From an uncultured Eubacteriales bacterium (GTDB lineage: Bacteria > Bacillota > Clostridia > Oscillospirales > CAG-272): DNA of 10,882 nt. The DNA is taken from assembly GCA_934447715.1 (NCBI GenBank), contig CAKSER010000046.1:1-10882 (forward strand). Direction: 5' to 3'. The notes beneath the pieces were generated by a model. The model made no database searches, had not been told where the DNA came from, and worked only from the letters and a program-made list of their open reading frames with translations. Both the position numbers and the translations under genes were made by a program. Below are positions 1-5,862 of the stretch, one piece after another (within the stretch, counting starts at the first letter, position 1; each line of letters begins with the position of its first letter).

Positions 1-2008
1 GGAGGACATTCTTTCTTCTTCCGAAGTTGTTGTCCTCGAGCATCTTCTGTGCGTTTTCGATCTGATTCGAAAGGATTCTTGCGGATATCGGCTCGTCGTC
101 CGGAAGACCGAGGTGCTCTACCATCACCATCATTCTTTCGGAGCCGAAAAGTCTCATCAGATCATCCTGGAGCGACAGATAGAAGACCGATTCTCCGGGG
201 TCGCCCTGTCTTCCCGAACGGCCTCTTAGCTGGTTATCGATTCGTCTGCTCTCGTGCCTTTCGGTACCGATGATCATCAGACCCCCGAGCTCGCATATCT
301 TCTTTGCCTCGGGTGCGATCTGCTCCTTATATTTGTCATTTAACTTGTGGAAAACCTCTCTTGCCGCAAGAACCTCGTCGCTTACCGAAAGCGATGTTCC
401 GACCGCAAGTCCGACGGTCTCCTCGTCATATCCGAGCTTGAGCATCTCCTGCTTTGCAAGGAATTCCGGGTTGCCTCCGAGCATAATATCGGTTCCGCGT
501 CCTGCCATATTGGTGGAAATTGTTACCGTACCGAGCTTTCCGGCTCCGGCAACGATCTCCGCCTCCTTCTCGTGATGCTTTGCATTAAGGACGGTGTGCT
601 TTACGCCCTCCTTTTTCAGCATCCTCGAAAGCTCCTCGGATTTATCGATCGACACGGTACCGACAAGCACCGGCTGACCCTTTGCGTTGCATTCCTTAAT
701 ACGTTCTACAATTGCATTCAGCTTTGCCGCTCTTGTTTTATAAACGATATCATGATGATCGATCCTTATCATCGGCTTGTTTGTCGGAATTTCGATAACA
801 TCAAGACCGTAGATCTCCTCGAACTCCTTTTCCTCGGTAAGCGCGGTTCCGGTCATTCCGGAGAGCTTGTCGTACATTCTGAAGTAGTTCTGGAATGTAA
901 TTGTCGCAAGCGTCTTGTTCTCCTTCTGGATATTTACCTTTTCCTTTGCCTCGATTGCCTGGTGAAGTCCGTCGGAATATCTTCTTCCCATCATAAGACG
1001 TCCGGTAAAGCTGTCGACAATGATAACCTCTCCGTCCTTTACGACATAGTCGACATCGTTGAACATAACTCCGTGCGCCTTGAGTGCCTGGTTTATATGA
1101 TGGCTTATCTCGCTGTTTTCCGGATCCGAAAGGTTTTCAAGTCCGAAGAACGCCTCCGCCTTTGCTATTCCCTTTGCGGTGAGGACTGCGGTTCTCGCCT
1201 TTTCGTCAACAACATAATCCTCCGCAATCTCGTCGTCAAGCTCCTTTGTATCGGTCTCCTTGATTCTAAGCTGCTTCAGCGTGCGGACAAATTTATCCGC
1301 CTTGTCATAAAGATCTGTCGATTCCTCTCCCTGTCCGGATATGATAAGAGGGGTTCTTGCCTCATCGATAAGAATCGAGTCGACCTCATCGACGATTGCA
1401 AACGAATGGCCTCTCTGCGTCAGGTTCTGCTTATACAGCACCATGTTGTCGCGCAGATAGTCAAAGCCGAATTCGTTGTTTGTTCCGTAGGTAATATCGG
1501 CATTATATGCTTTTTTCTTTTCCGCACTCGACTGATCGTGAATTACAAGTCCGGTTTCAAGACCGAGGAAGCTGTATACTCTTCCCATCTCCTCGGATGC
1601 GATTCTTGCAAGGTATTCGTTTACGGTTACGATGTGAACCCCTTTGCCGGAAAGCGCGTTAAGATACGCCGGAAGGGTTGCGACAAGCGTTTTTCCCTCT
1701 CCGGTCTTCATCTCGGCAATTCTTCCCTGATGAAGAATAATACCTCCCATCAGCTGCACCCTGAACGGTCTTTTTCCGAGTACCCTGTCGTCGACCTCTC
1801 TTACGAGCGCAAACGCGTCAGGAAGAATATCGTCAAGCGTTTCGCCGTTTGCAAGTCTCTCCTTCAGCTTCGGGGTCATCGCGCGGAGCTCATCCTCGCT
1901 CATGCCCTTATATTTGTCTGCCAGCGCCTCGATTTTATCAACTATGGGAGTAATCTTTTTGATCTGCCTTTGACTGTATGTTCCGATCAATTTATCTAGC
2001 AAGCTCAT
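1..2008 (-). CDS. secA: Protein translocase ATPase SecA (3' end beyond window)
   Basis: SecA is the ATPase motor that drives unfolded preproteins through the SecYEG channel at the cytoplasmic membrane. About 669 codons are present; SecA is usually 800-950 residues, so the C-terminal part lies outside the window. Visible are the N-terminus MSLLDKLIGTYSQRQIKKI, Walker A MKTGEGKT at residues 100-107, the Walker B/DEAD-type DEVDSILIDEARTP near 207, the preprotein cross-linking region with VIIVDSFTGRLMMGRRYSDG, SGMTGTA, NMAGRGTDI, and the motif VI stretch RGRSGRQGDPG. The frame is open throughout with no break. The start at 2008 has an AGAGGAGAAG Shine-Dalgarno sequence just upstream and matches the conserved SecA N-terminus. 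The gene is transcribed divergently from trmL. Identity is certain; only the missing end cannot be judged. Confidence 0.97.
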   Translation of the reverse strand, partial: MSLLDKLIGTYSQRQIKKITPIVDKIEALADKYKGMSEDELRAMTPKLKERLANGETLDDILPDAFALVREVDDRVLGKRPFRVQLMGGIILHQGRIAEMKTGEGKTLVATLPAYLNALSGKGVHIVTVNEYLARIASEEMGRVYSFLGLETGLVIHDQSSAEKKKAYNADITYGTNNEFGFDYLRDNMVLYKQNLTQRGHSFAIVDEVDSILIDEARTPLIISGQGEESTDLYDKADKFVRTLKQLRIKETDTKELDDEIAEDYVVDEKARTAVLTAKGIAKAEAFFGLENLSDPENSEISHHINQALKAHGVMFNDVDYVVKDGEVIIVDSFTGRLMMGRRYSDGLHQAIEAKEKVNIQKENKTLATITFQNYFRMYDKLSGMTGTALTEEKEFEEIYGLDVIEIPTNKPMIRIDHHDIVYKTRAAKLNAIVERIKECNAKGQPVLVGTVSIDKSEELSRMLKKEGVKHTVLNAKHHEKEAEIVAGAGKLGTVTISTNMAGRGTDIMLGGNPEFLAKQEMLKLGYDEETVGLAVGTSLSVSDEVLAAREVFHKLNDKYKEQIAPEAKKICELGGLMIIGTERHESRRIDNQLRGRSGRQGDPGESVFYLSLQDDLMRLFGSERMMVMVEHLGLPDDEPISARILSNQIENAQKMLEDNNFGRRKNVL

Positions 2009-2080
2009 ATTTCTTCTCCTCTGAATGCTTTTATATGCTTTTTATAGTTATTTTGTGTTTTTTTAACATCTATTCATATC

Positions 2081-2110
2081 AGTATAGCACATCTTATCTG
2101 CCGAATGGTA
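2081..2110 (-). promoter_or_regulatory. Putative secA promoter (extended -10)
   Basis: Read on the minus strand there is TG-C-TATACT (-10 at 2081-2086, an extended -10) with a poor -35 TACCAT at 2105-2110, spacer 18. It lies about 75 bp upstream of the secA start and is followed by an A-rich leader. It is plausible as a housekeeping sigma promoter because of the extended -10; the weak -35 keeps confidence moderate. Confidence 0.45.
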
Positions 2111-2139
2111 CAACAATTTGTAAATATTTTTTCGTTATA

Positions 2140-2168
2140 TTGATTTAAGCCGTCCTATCGGATATAAT
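2140..2168 (+). promoter_or_regulatory. Sigma-A-type promoter for trmL
   Basis: TTGATT (2140-2145) and a perfect TATAAT (2163-2168) are separated by 17 bp. The predicted transcription start near 2175 gives a leader of about 36 nt before the trmL ATG. It is divergent from the secA promoter. Confidence 0.75.
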
Positions 2169-2210
2169 TAAAAATGTTTTTATTTATTGTAGTTTTACCG
2201 GAGCATTATA

Positions 2211-2708
2211 ATGGCAGATATAAATATCGTTTTAGTCGAGCCGGAGATTCCGCAGAACACCGGCAATATTGTCCGCACCTGTGCAGTTACGGGCGCTGCG
2301 ATTCACCTTGTAAGACCGCTCGGCTTTGAGATCACAAGCGCAAAGCTGAAGCGCGCAGGTCTTGACTATTGGGACAAGCTTGACATCACATATTACGATT
2401 CGCTTGACGACTTTCTTGAAAAGAACAAAAACGAAAGCATGTTCTTCTTTTCGACAAAAGCAAAAACCTGCTATGCGGACATTTCATATCCGAAGCGCGT
2501 GTTTCTGCTGTTCGGCAAGGAGACAAAGGGACTGCCGGAGGAGCTTCTTTATGCACATCCGAACGAGTGCGTAAGAATCCCGATGAGAAACACTCTCCGT
2601 TCTCTTAACCTGTCAAACTCGGCTGCAATTGCCGTATATGAGGTTTTAAGACAAAGGGGTTTTGAAGGACTTGAAGAGGAAGGCAGTCTCACAAAATTCA
2701 GCTGGTAA
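2211..2708 (+). CDS. trmL: tRNA (cytidine/uridine-34-2'-O)-methyltransferase TrmL (SpoU/SPOUT family)
   Basis: This 165-residue protein has the usual length for TrmL (YibK/CspR group). TrmL uses S-adenosylmethionine to methylate the 2'-OH of nucleotide 34 in tRNA-Leu isoacceptors. The three SPOUT motifs are in order: PEIPQNTGNIVRTCA (residues 11-25), LFGKETKGLPEELL (about 100-113), and IPM followed by RSLNLSNSAAIAVYE (about 123-144). The last two build the knotted cofactor-binding site. The start ATG is preceded by GGAG (2200-2203), 7 nt away, and follows a good promoter. It is probably monocistronic or weakly linked to the small gene downstream. Family assignment is secure; the exact tRNA targets are taken from characterised homologues. 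Confidence 0.95.
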   Translation: MADINIVLVEPEIPQNTGNIVRTCAVTGAAIHLVRPLGFEITSAKLKRAGLDYWDKLDITYYDSLDDFLEKNKNESMFFFSTKAKTCYADISYPKRVFLLFGKETKGLPEELLYAHPNECVRIPMRNTLRSLNLSNSAAIAVYEVLRQRGFEGLEEEGSLTKFSW

Positions 2709-2733
2709 GCCGTTTATTTGTTGGGGCTTTTTA
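2707..2733 (+). terminator. Weak possible terminator after trmL
   Basis: AAGCC (2707-2711) can pair with GGCTT (2725-2729) across a 13-nt loop and is followed by a short T run. The stem is only 5 bp and overlaps the trmL stop codon, so it may be chance. Confidence 0.3.
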
Positions 2734-2873
2734 AAATTGCCATGCCAAAGGAATTTACAAAGCAGAGAATGATTTTAAACAAAGCATACATAAACCGTTA
2801 AAAATTTCGGATTATACTGTTATTCGTTGAACGGGCCGCTTTTACAATACATTCGGCTCGTACGGAGGACATT

Positions 2874-3122
2874 TTGATCAACAAAGGCAAAAACCCAAAA
2901 AAGACAGCTTCAAAAGAGAAGGACTGCACCTTCGGAGGCTCTCACTACAGACTTGAATATGACATGCTGGAGGAAAACAAAGAGCAGCATCGGGCTTATA
3001 CAAAGGACAGCAAAAAAAAGAAGATCGCGTTTTTCATATGCGCCGCAGTACTGATCGTTTCCGGGCTGCTGATCTGGAGATACGCAAGCAATATTGCCCC
3101 AGGCTTTTTCGGCAGAATCTGA
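2874..3122 (+). CDS. Small single-pass membrane protein, unknown function
   Basis: The gene encodes 82 residues from a TTG start, chosen because GGAGG (2864-2868) lies 5 nt upstream and no ATG competes. The first 45 residues are hydrophilic and charged. A tetralysine (47-50) precedes one hydrophobic helix at about 51-69, and only a dozen residues follow (YASNIAPGFFGRI). The lysines suggest a cytoplasmic N-terminus and a short external tail. No family is recognised. The short external segment contains PG a few residues after the helix, as do the two large membrane proteins at 5863 and 6729. Coding status rests on the strong SD, the sensible topology and the lack of a better frame; it could be lineage-restricted. 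Confidence 0.62.
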   Translation: MINKGKNPKKTASKEKDCTFGGSHYRLEYDMLEENKEQHRAYTKDSKKKKIAFFICAAVLIVSGLLIWRYASNIAPGFFGRI

Positions 3123-3160
3123 TTCTTCGGCAATCGGCAAAAACGAACCTGAGCAAAGCT

Positions 3161-3368
3161 TTTTGCAGGCGAGCACACACATGTGGCATGCCAAGACGGC
3201 ATATAGGACGCACGCAGGCGGTCATGGAGCGGCATACACAGAAGCAATCCGCAAGGGCTGCAGCCTGCAGATGTGCGGCAAAACCGAACGCGATCCCAAA
3301 CAAAAAGGTCGGCAGAACGACGCAGCCAAGGCAGAGGATATTCGGACATTTTCGGATGTCCTTTTTTT
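3161..3368 (+). ncRNA. Candidate structured non-coding RNA or long 3' UTR
   Basis: This stretch fills most of the 357-bp gap between the small membrane gene and the coat operon. No open frame in it has an SD and a protein-like composition. It is GC-richer than the adjacent spacers and has nested pairing: TTTTGC (3161-3166) with GCAAAA (3278-3283), GCACA (3173-3177) with TGTGC (3272-3276), TGTG (3182-3185) with CACA (3237-3240), ATGCC (3188-3192) with GGCAT (3231-3235), and an inner hairpin CTGCA-GCC-TGCAG (3258-3270). It ends in an intrinsic terminator. No clear promoter was found directly upstream, so it may be the structured 3' UTR of the preceding gene. It does not match SRP RNA, RNase P RNA or tmRNA motifs known to me. 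Confidence 0.35.
3344..3368 (+). terminator. Intrinsic terminator
   Basis: GGACAT-TTTCGG-ATGTCC forms a 6-bp stem immediately followed by seven T residues (3362-3368). It ends transcription of the small membrane gene or of the candidate RNA before the coat operon begins. Confidence 0.75.
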
Positions 3369-3479
3369 GTTTTCCCGAATAGTCTGCTTTTTCGGTGACG
3401 ATAATACTACTGTCCGGAAAAGACTTCTGCAAAGAACCGGTCTCTGTCCGGGATAATTTTTAACAGGAGGGCGATTATT

Positions 3480-3656
3480 ATGTCACCGAAAGAACTACTT
3501 TATATCGAGGATGCATTAGGGCACGAGGAGCAAATCAAGAAATCCTGCTGCGATTTTGCTTCGCAGCTGAAGGATCCGGAGCTGAAAAGCTTTGTTCAGG
3601 AGCTCTGCTCAAAGCACCAGAAAATGTTTGACCGCATGTACGGACTTCTCGGATAA
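3480..3656 (+). CDS. Small helical protein encoded with a CotF-type coat gene
   Basis: The gene encodes 58 residues, starting MSPKELLYIEDALGHEEQIK. The start is fixed by AGGAGG at 3465-3470, 9 nt before the ATG. It looks like a two-helix hairpin: helix 1 about residues 3-30, helix 2 about 33-56, split at DPE. It has a Cys pair at 23-24 and another Cys at 43, plus E/H residues spaced as in ferritin-like CotF-family proteins. It lies 13 nt upstream of a clear CotF-family gene and is almost certainly co-transcribed with it. A role in the spore coat is inferred from that linkage and the similar helical build, not from a recognised domain. Confidence 0.78.
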   Translation: MSPKELLYIEDALGHEEQIKKSCCDFASQLKDPELKSFVQELCSKHQKMFDRMYGLLG

Positions 3657-3669
3657 CGGAGGTATTGAA

Positions 3670-3918
3670 ATGGACGACAGAACAATAATGGATAATATTT
3701 TGTATTCCGCAAAGGGTGTTTGCGACCTTATGATGCACGGGGCTATCGAATCCTCCACACCGGATGTCCACACCGCTTTTACGCAGTCGTTTAACGACAC
3801 CCTCTGCATGCAGAGCGAGATCTATTCCAAAATGGCAAAAAAGGGCTGGTATCCGCCACAGAATGCAGAGCAGCAGAAGGTTGACGCAGTAAAGCAGAAG
3901 TTCAGCTCACAGGCGTAA
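3670..3918 (+). CDS. Spore coat protein, CotF family
   Basis: The gene encodes 82 residues matching the CotF family of small, ferritin-like-fold proteins found in the Bacillus and clostridial spore coat. Diagnostic stretches are LMMHGAIESSTPDVHTAF (about 20-37), FNDTLCMQSEIYSKMAKKGWY (about 41-61, split here as FNDTLCMQSE and IYSKMAKKGWY), and a basic C-terminal helix with QQKVDAVKQKF. The start at 3670 is preferred over an upstream in-frame ATG at 3592, because GGAGGT (3658-3663) sits just before it and the earlier start would overlap the preceding gene with non-homologous sequence. It is the second gene of a two-gene operon ending at a strong terminator. It implies a spore-forming host; expression is probably late in sporulation, although no clear mother-cell sigma promoter was seen. 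Confidence 0.9.
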   Translation: MDDRTIMDNILYSAKGVCDLMMHGAIESSTPDVHTAFTQSFNDTLCMQSEIYSKMAKKGWYPPQNAEQQKVDAVKQKFSSQA

Positions 3919-3927
3919 ATGAGACCA

Positions 3928-3960
3928 AAAACCCACAGACCGCTACAGTCTGTGGGTTTT
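3928..3960. terminator. Strong bidirectional terminator between convergent genes
   Basis: A perfect 13-bp stem (3928-3940 with 3948-3960) has a 7-nt loop CGCTACA. The A-rich 5' arm and T-rich 3' arm give a U tract in either direction. It ends the coat operon on the plus strand and probably the kinase-like gene on the minus strand. Confidence 0.9.
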
Positions 3961-4071
3961 AAGCTTCATGATTCAATTTTACGGTTTTAAAGCATGATAT
4001 CCTACGGCTGCCGCTTTTACTGCGCAATGTCTTGCGGTATTTCCGGCTTTGCTCTTCTTATTTGTTTGCTC

Positions 4072-5451
4072 TTATCTTAGAAGGAGGAGCAGCACCCAGA
4101 CAAGAAGTGCGGAAAGGCATCCGAGAATTACATAAAGAGTTGTAAGCAGGCGCTGCCTGTCCTTTGCATTCCGCCCTTTAAGACGGCTCTTACCGCGCCT
4201 TTCGTAGTTATTTTCCTCTGCCGACTGAGCCTCCATTTCGCTGAAGAACTGATCCTCATCGTACGAAACGCTCTCCATATCGGTATCCTCGTCATGCTCC
4301 GGATAGTTGGGATATTCCGGAATATCAGTGCTTGCGGTATCTGCTCTTGAAGCTGCCTTTGCAAAATCGAATTCGGCAGTTGCCGCCTGATCCTGTACGG
4401 TGCTTATATACTCTTCGTTTCCGGAATTTCCGGCATTACCGATATTGCCTGTGTTTCCGGCTCTGCCGACATTTTCTGCTTCCTTTACACTTTCATGATG
4501 CTCATCATGAAGTGCGGTCGGGGATGCTTTGATTGTAAGTCTTCCGTTAAGGGCAACCCTAAGCTCGGATATGCTCTGATATCTGTTTTTCGGAAGAATT
4601 TCAAGCATCGTCCTTATAACCGGGCGAAGCTGATCGGATATCGAATCGAGATCAAGAGTGTCGTTTTCCAGTCTGCTTATAGGATCCGGAACGGTTTTTC
4701 CTGTAATCATCTGATACATGATCGCTCCGACGGAATATATATCGGTTGCCGCCGCTGCCCTGCCGTAGTTGCGGATCTTTCTTTCTATCGGTGCATATAA
4801 AGAGGCATAATCGCCAGGCGCCGAGGAAAGCCCTCCGGCATCCGAAAGCTTAACCATTCCGTTGCTGCAAAGAAAGATGTTCCTCGGCGAAAGCTGACCG
4901 TGACACGGCTCGAGCGCATGGACATCTGCCAAAGCATCAAGCGTTTTTAAAACAATCTTTACTGCCGCCGTCTCCGGAATATTGCGGCTGAGCTTCTTTA
5001 AATACTTTTCAAGGTCATATCCGTCAAGAAGCTCGGTGACATAGTAGGATGTTCCGTTTTCGTTAAAGAACTTATAGATTTTTATAATTCCGTCGCACTT
5101 TTTAAAGTTCGACAGCGCTCTTGCTTCCGCAAAGAATCTCTCAAGCCCGACCCCGAAGGCATCATCGTCAAGGACAGCAACCGTAATCCCGTCCTCTGCC
5201 CTTTCTGCAATTCCGGTCGGGATAAACTCCTTTAAAAGCACCCTCCTGTTCTGCGCCTGATCGTAACCGTAATATGAGATTGCGGATTTGCCCTGATCAA
5301 TCGGCTTTCCGACAATAAATCTGTCAAAAAGGATCGTTCCGACAGGCAGCGCTCCGTTTATTTCCTTTATTTTCTTCGTGCAATAGTCACATGAGTCATG
5401 CGTAAGTTCTCTGAAGCAGTTATCGCAGTAATTCTTGCCGTTAATTTGCAT
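4072..5451 (-). CDS. Zinc-ribbon, tail-anchored Ser/Thr protein kinase homologue, probable pseudokinase
   Basis: The gene encodes 459 residues from the chosen ATG at 5451. An N-terminal zinc ribbon (C9-x2-C12, C21-x2-C24) is followed by a Hanks-type kinase fold at about 38-300. A linker with a GN-rich run (332-345) and an acidic stretch (about 378-416), a basic segment (418-434) and a C-terminal membrane helix (435-458) with one residue after it complete the protein. It is therefore tail-anchored with no external sensor. Kinase landmarks retained are K74 in strand 3, E109 in helix C, H184, N191, D204 and D237. The catalytic-loop Asp is Gln186 (HGQLSPRN for HRDxxxxN), DFG is DAG (204-206), APE is API-E, and the glycine loop keeps a single Gly (IDQGKSAIS). 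Phosphotransfer is thus unlikely; a scaffolding or nucleotide-sensing role is inferred. Longer in-frame starts (5544, 5484) are disfavoured because a consensus promoter lies within that extension. No SD is seen before 5451. A near-leaderless start at 5484 (MINNLKSVV, 11 extra residues) remains possible. Confidence 0.88.
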   Translation of the reverse strand: MQINGKNYCDNCFRELTHDSCDYCTKKIKEINGALPVGTILFDRFIVGKPIDQGKSAISYYGYDQAQNRRVLLKEFIPTGIAERAEDGITVAVLDDDAFGVGLERFFAEARALSNFKKCDGIIKIYKFFNENGTSYYVTELLDGYDLEKYLKKLSRNIPETAAVKIVLKTLDALADVHALEPCHGQLSPRNIFLCSNGMVKLSDAGGLSSAPGDYASLYAPIERKIRNYGRAAAATDIYSVGAIMYQMITGKTVPDPISRLENDTLDLDSISDQLRPVIRTMLEILPKNRYQSISELRVALNGRLTIKASPTALHDEHHESVKEAENVGRAGNTGNIGNAGNSGNEEYISTVQDQAATAEFDFAKAASRADTASTDIPEYPNYPEHDEDTDMESVSYDEDQFFSEMEAQSAEENNYERRGKSRLKGRNAKDRQRLLTTLYVILGCLSALLVWVLLLLLR

Positions 5452-5491
5452 TTTGAGTACCACACTTTTTAAGTTATTAATCATTTGTAAA

Positions 5492-5520
5492 ATTATATCA
5501 TATTTTTGCATTCGGGTCAA
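5492..5520 (-). promoter_or_regulatory. Sigma-A-type promoter for the kinase-like gene
   Basis: On the minus strand, TTGACC (5515-5520) and a perfect TATAAT (5492-5497) are 17 bp apart. The predicted transcription start near 5485 leaves about 34 nt before the ATG at 5451. This promoter settles that the upstream in-frame extension to 5544 is not translated from this transcript. Confidence 0.8.
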
Positions 5521-5543
5521 TAGATTGCCGACGGTTTTTATCA

Positions 5544-5580
5544 TTTTTCGGCAGATTTCGGCGCTGTCTCAGCCGAAAAA
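5544..5580. repeat. Inverted repeat upstream of the kinase-like gene promoter
   Basis: TTTTTCGGC (5544-5552) and a second copy TTTCGGC (5556-5562) are both complementary to a single right arm GCCGAAAAA (5572-5580). Neither strand carries a T run in terminator position. It lies just upstream of the minus-strand -35 element. It could be a regulator site or chance; the rest of 5581-5650 is T-rich with nothing recognisable. Confidence 0.35.
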
Positions 5581-5651
5581 AACAGGATCATTTTCTGTTG
5601 TCATTTTTTAAACAAAATTATCTCTTTTTTTCTTTTTTAGCCTGAAAACTA

Positions 5652-5680
5652 TTGATTAAAAGTTTTTAATCAGTTATAAT
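5652..5680 (+). promoter_or_regulatory. Sigma-A-type promoter for the membrane repeat-protein genes
   Basis: TTGATT (5652-5657) and a perfect TATAAT (5675-5680) are separated by 17 bp. The predicted start near 5687 gives a leader of about 175 nt. It is divergent from the kinase-like gene promoter 130 bp away and probably serves 5863-6654 and 6729-8798, and perhaps asd. Confidence 0.75.
5653..5672. promoter_or_regulatory. Putative operator palindrome inside the promoter
   Basis: TGATTAAAA-GT-TTTTAATCA has perfect 9-bp arms around a 2-bp centre. It covers most of the -35 and the spacer of the promoter at 5652-5680, so a dimeric DNA-binding protein bound here would block RNA polymerase. As a hairpin it has too short a loop and no GC, so an RNA role is unlikely. 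AT-richness of the region tempers confidence. Confidence 0.5.
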
Positions 5681-5686
5681 ATAAAC

Positions 5687-5862
5687 TGGTTATTAATCTA
5701 TATTATATACTTTTAATGTACTTAATATTATCGGTTATCGGCTTAAATCCGGACTTTAACCTGCACTCTTCCCCGTTTTCGGGCTTGAATAGATTTCGAT
5801 CAGGAATTTGAGGATTCAAACGAAAGGAGATCTTCACTTTTACGAAGATCACGGTAAATTAT
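5687..5862 (+). other. Long 5' leader with hairpins
   Basis: This is the predicted untranslated leader of the first membrane-protein gene. It is AT-rich to about 5730 and then contains CCCG-TTTT-CGGG (about 5771-5785) and TTGAAT pairing with ATTCAA (about 5786-5820). These precede the SD and a further hairpin annotated separately. It matches no riboswitch class I know. Confidence 0.35.
5824..5850 (+). promoter_or_regulatory. SD separated from its start codon by a hairpin
   Basis: A strong SD, AAAGGAG (5823-5829), lies 33 nt before the ATG at 5863, far beyond normal spacing. Between them is a perfect 7-bp hairpin GATCTTC (5829-5835) / GAAGATC (5844-5850) with an 8-nt loop. Folding would leave about 12 nt between SD and ATG, so translation may depend on this hairpin. 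No ATG, GTG or TTG lies in frame in the gap. Confidence 0.45.

Noticed and set aside
347..1999. A 550-codon open frame on the plus strand
   Set aside because: It is entirely antisense to secA, whose minus-strand frame carries all SecA motifs; the plus-strand translation is Cys/Leu-rich with no recognisable family or SD.
3300..3345. Resemblance of GCAGCCAAGGCAGA to the SRP RNA core
   Set aside because: The GGAA tetraloop and the conserved flanking CAGG/AGCAG pairing are absent; only a short string matches.
3385..3420. Possible mother-cell sigma (SigE/SigK) promoter before the coat operon
   Set aside because: GATAATACT only loosely resembles the expected -10 and the -35 match is minimal, so it is not supported strongly enough to annotate.
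3038..3456. Overlapping open frames of 114-132 codons on both strands
   Set aside because: They lack SDs, overlap the small membrane gene and a terminator, and have Arg/Cys/Gln-rich compositions typical of non-coding GC-rich DNA.
3592..3669. Upstream in-frame start for the CotF-family gene
   Set aside because: It would overlap the preceding gene, has no SD, and the added residues do not resemble the family.
3480..3918. Toxin-antitoxin pair
   Set aside because: Two small adjacent genes suggest it, but the second is clearly a CotF-type coat protein and the first shares its helical character.
5452..5544. N-terminal extension of the kinase-like gene to 5544
   Set aside because: A TTGACC-17-TATAAT promoter lies inside it, so the usual transcript would start downstream.
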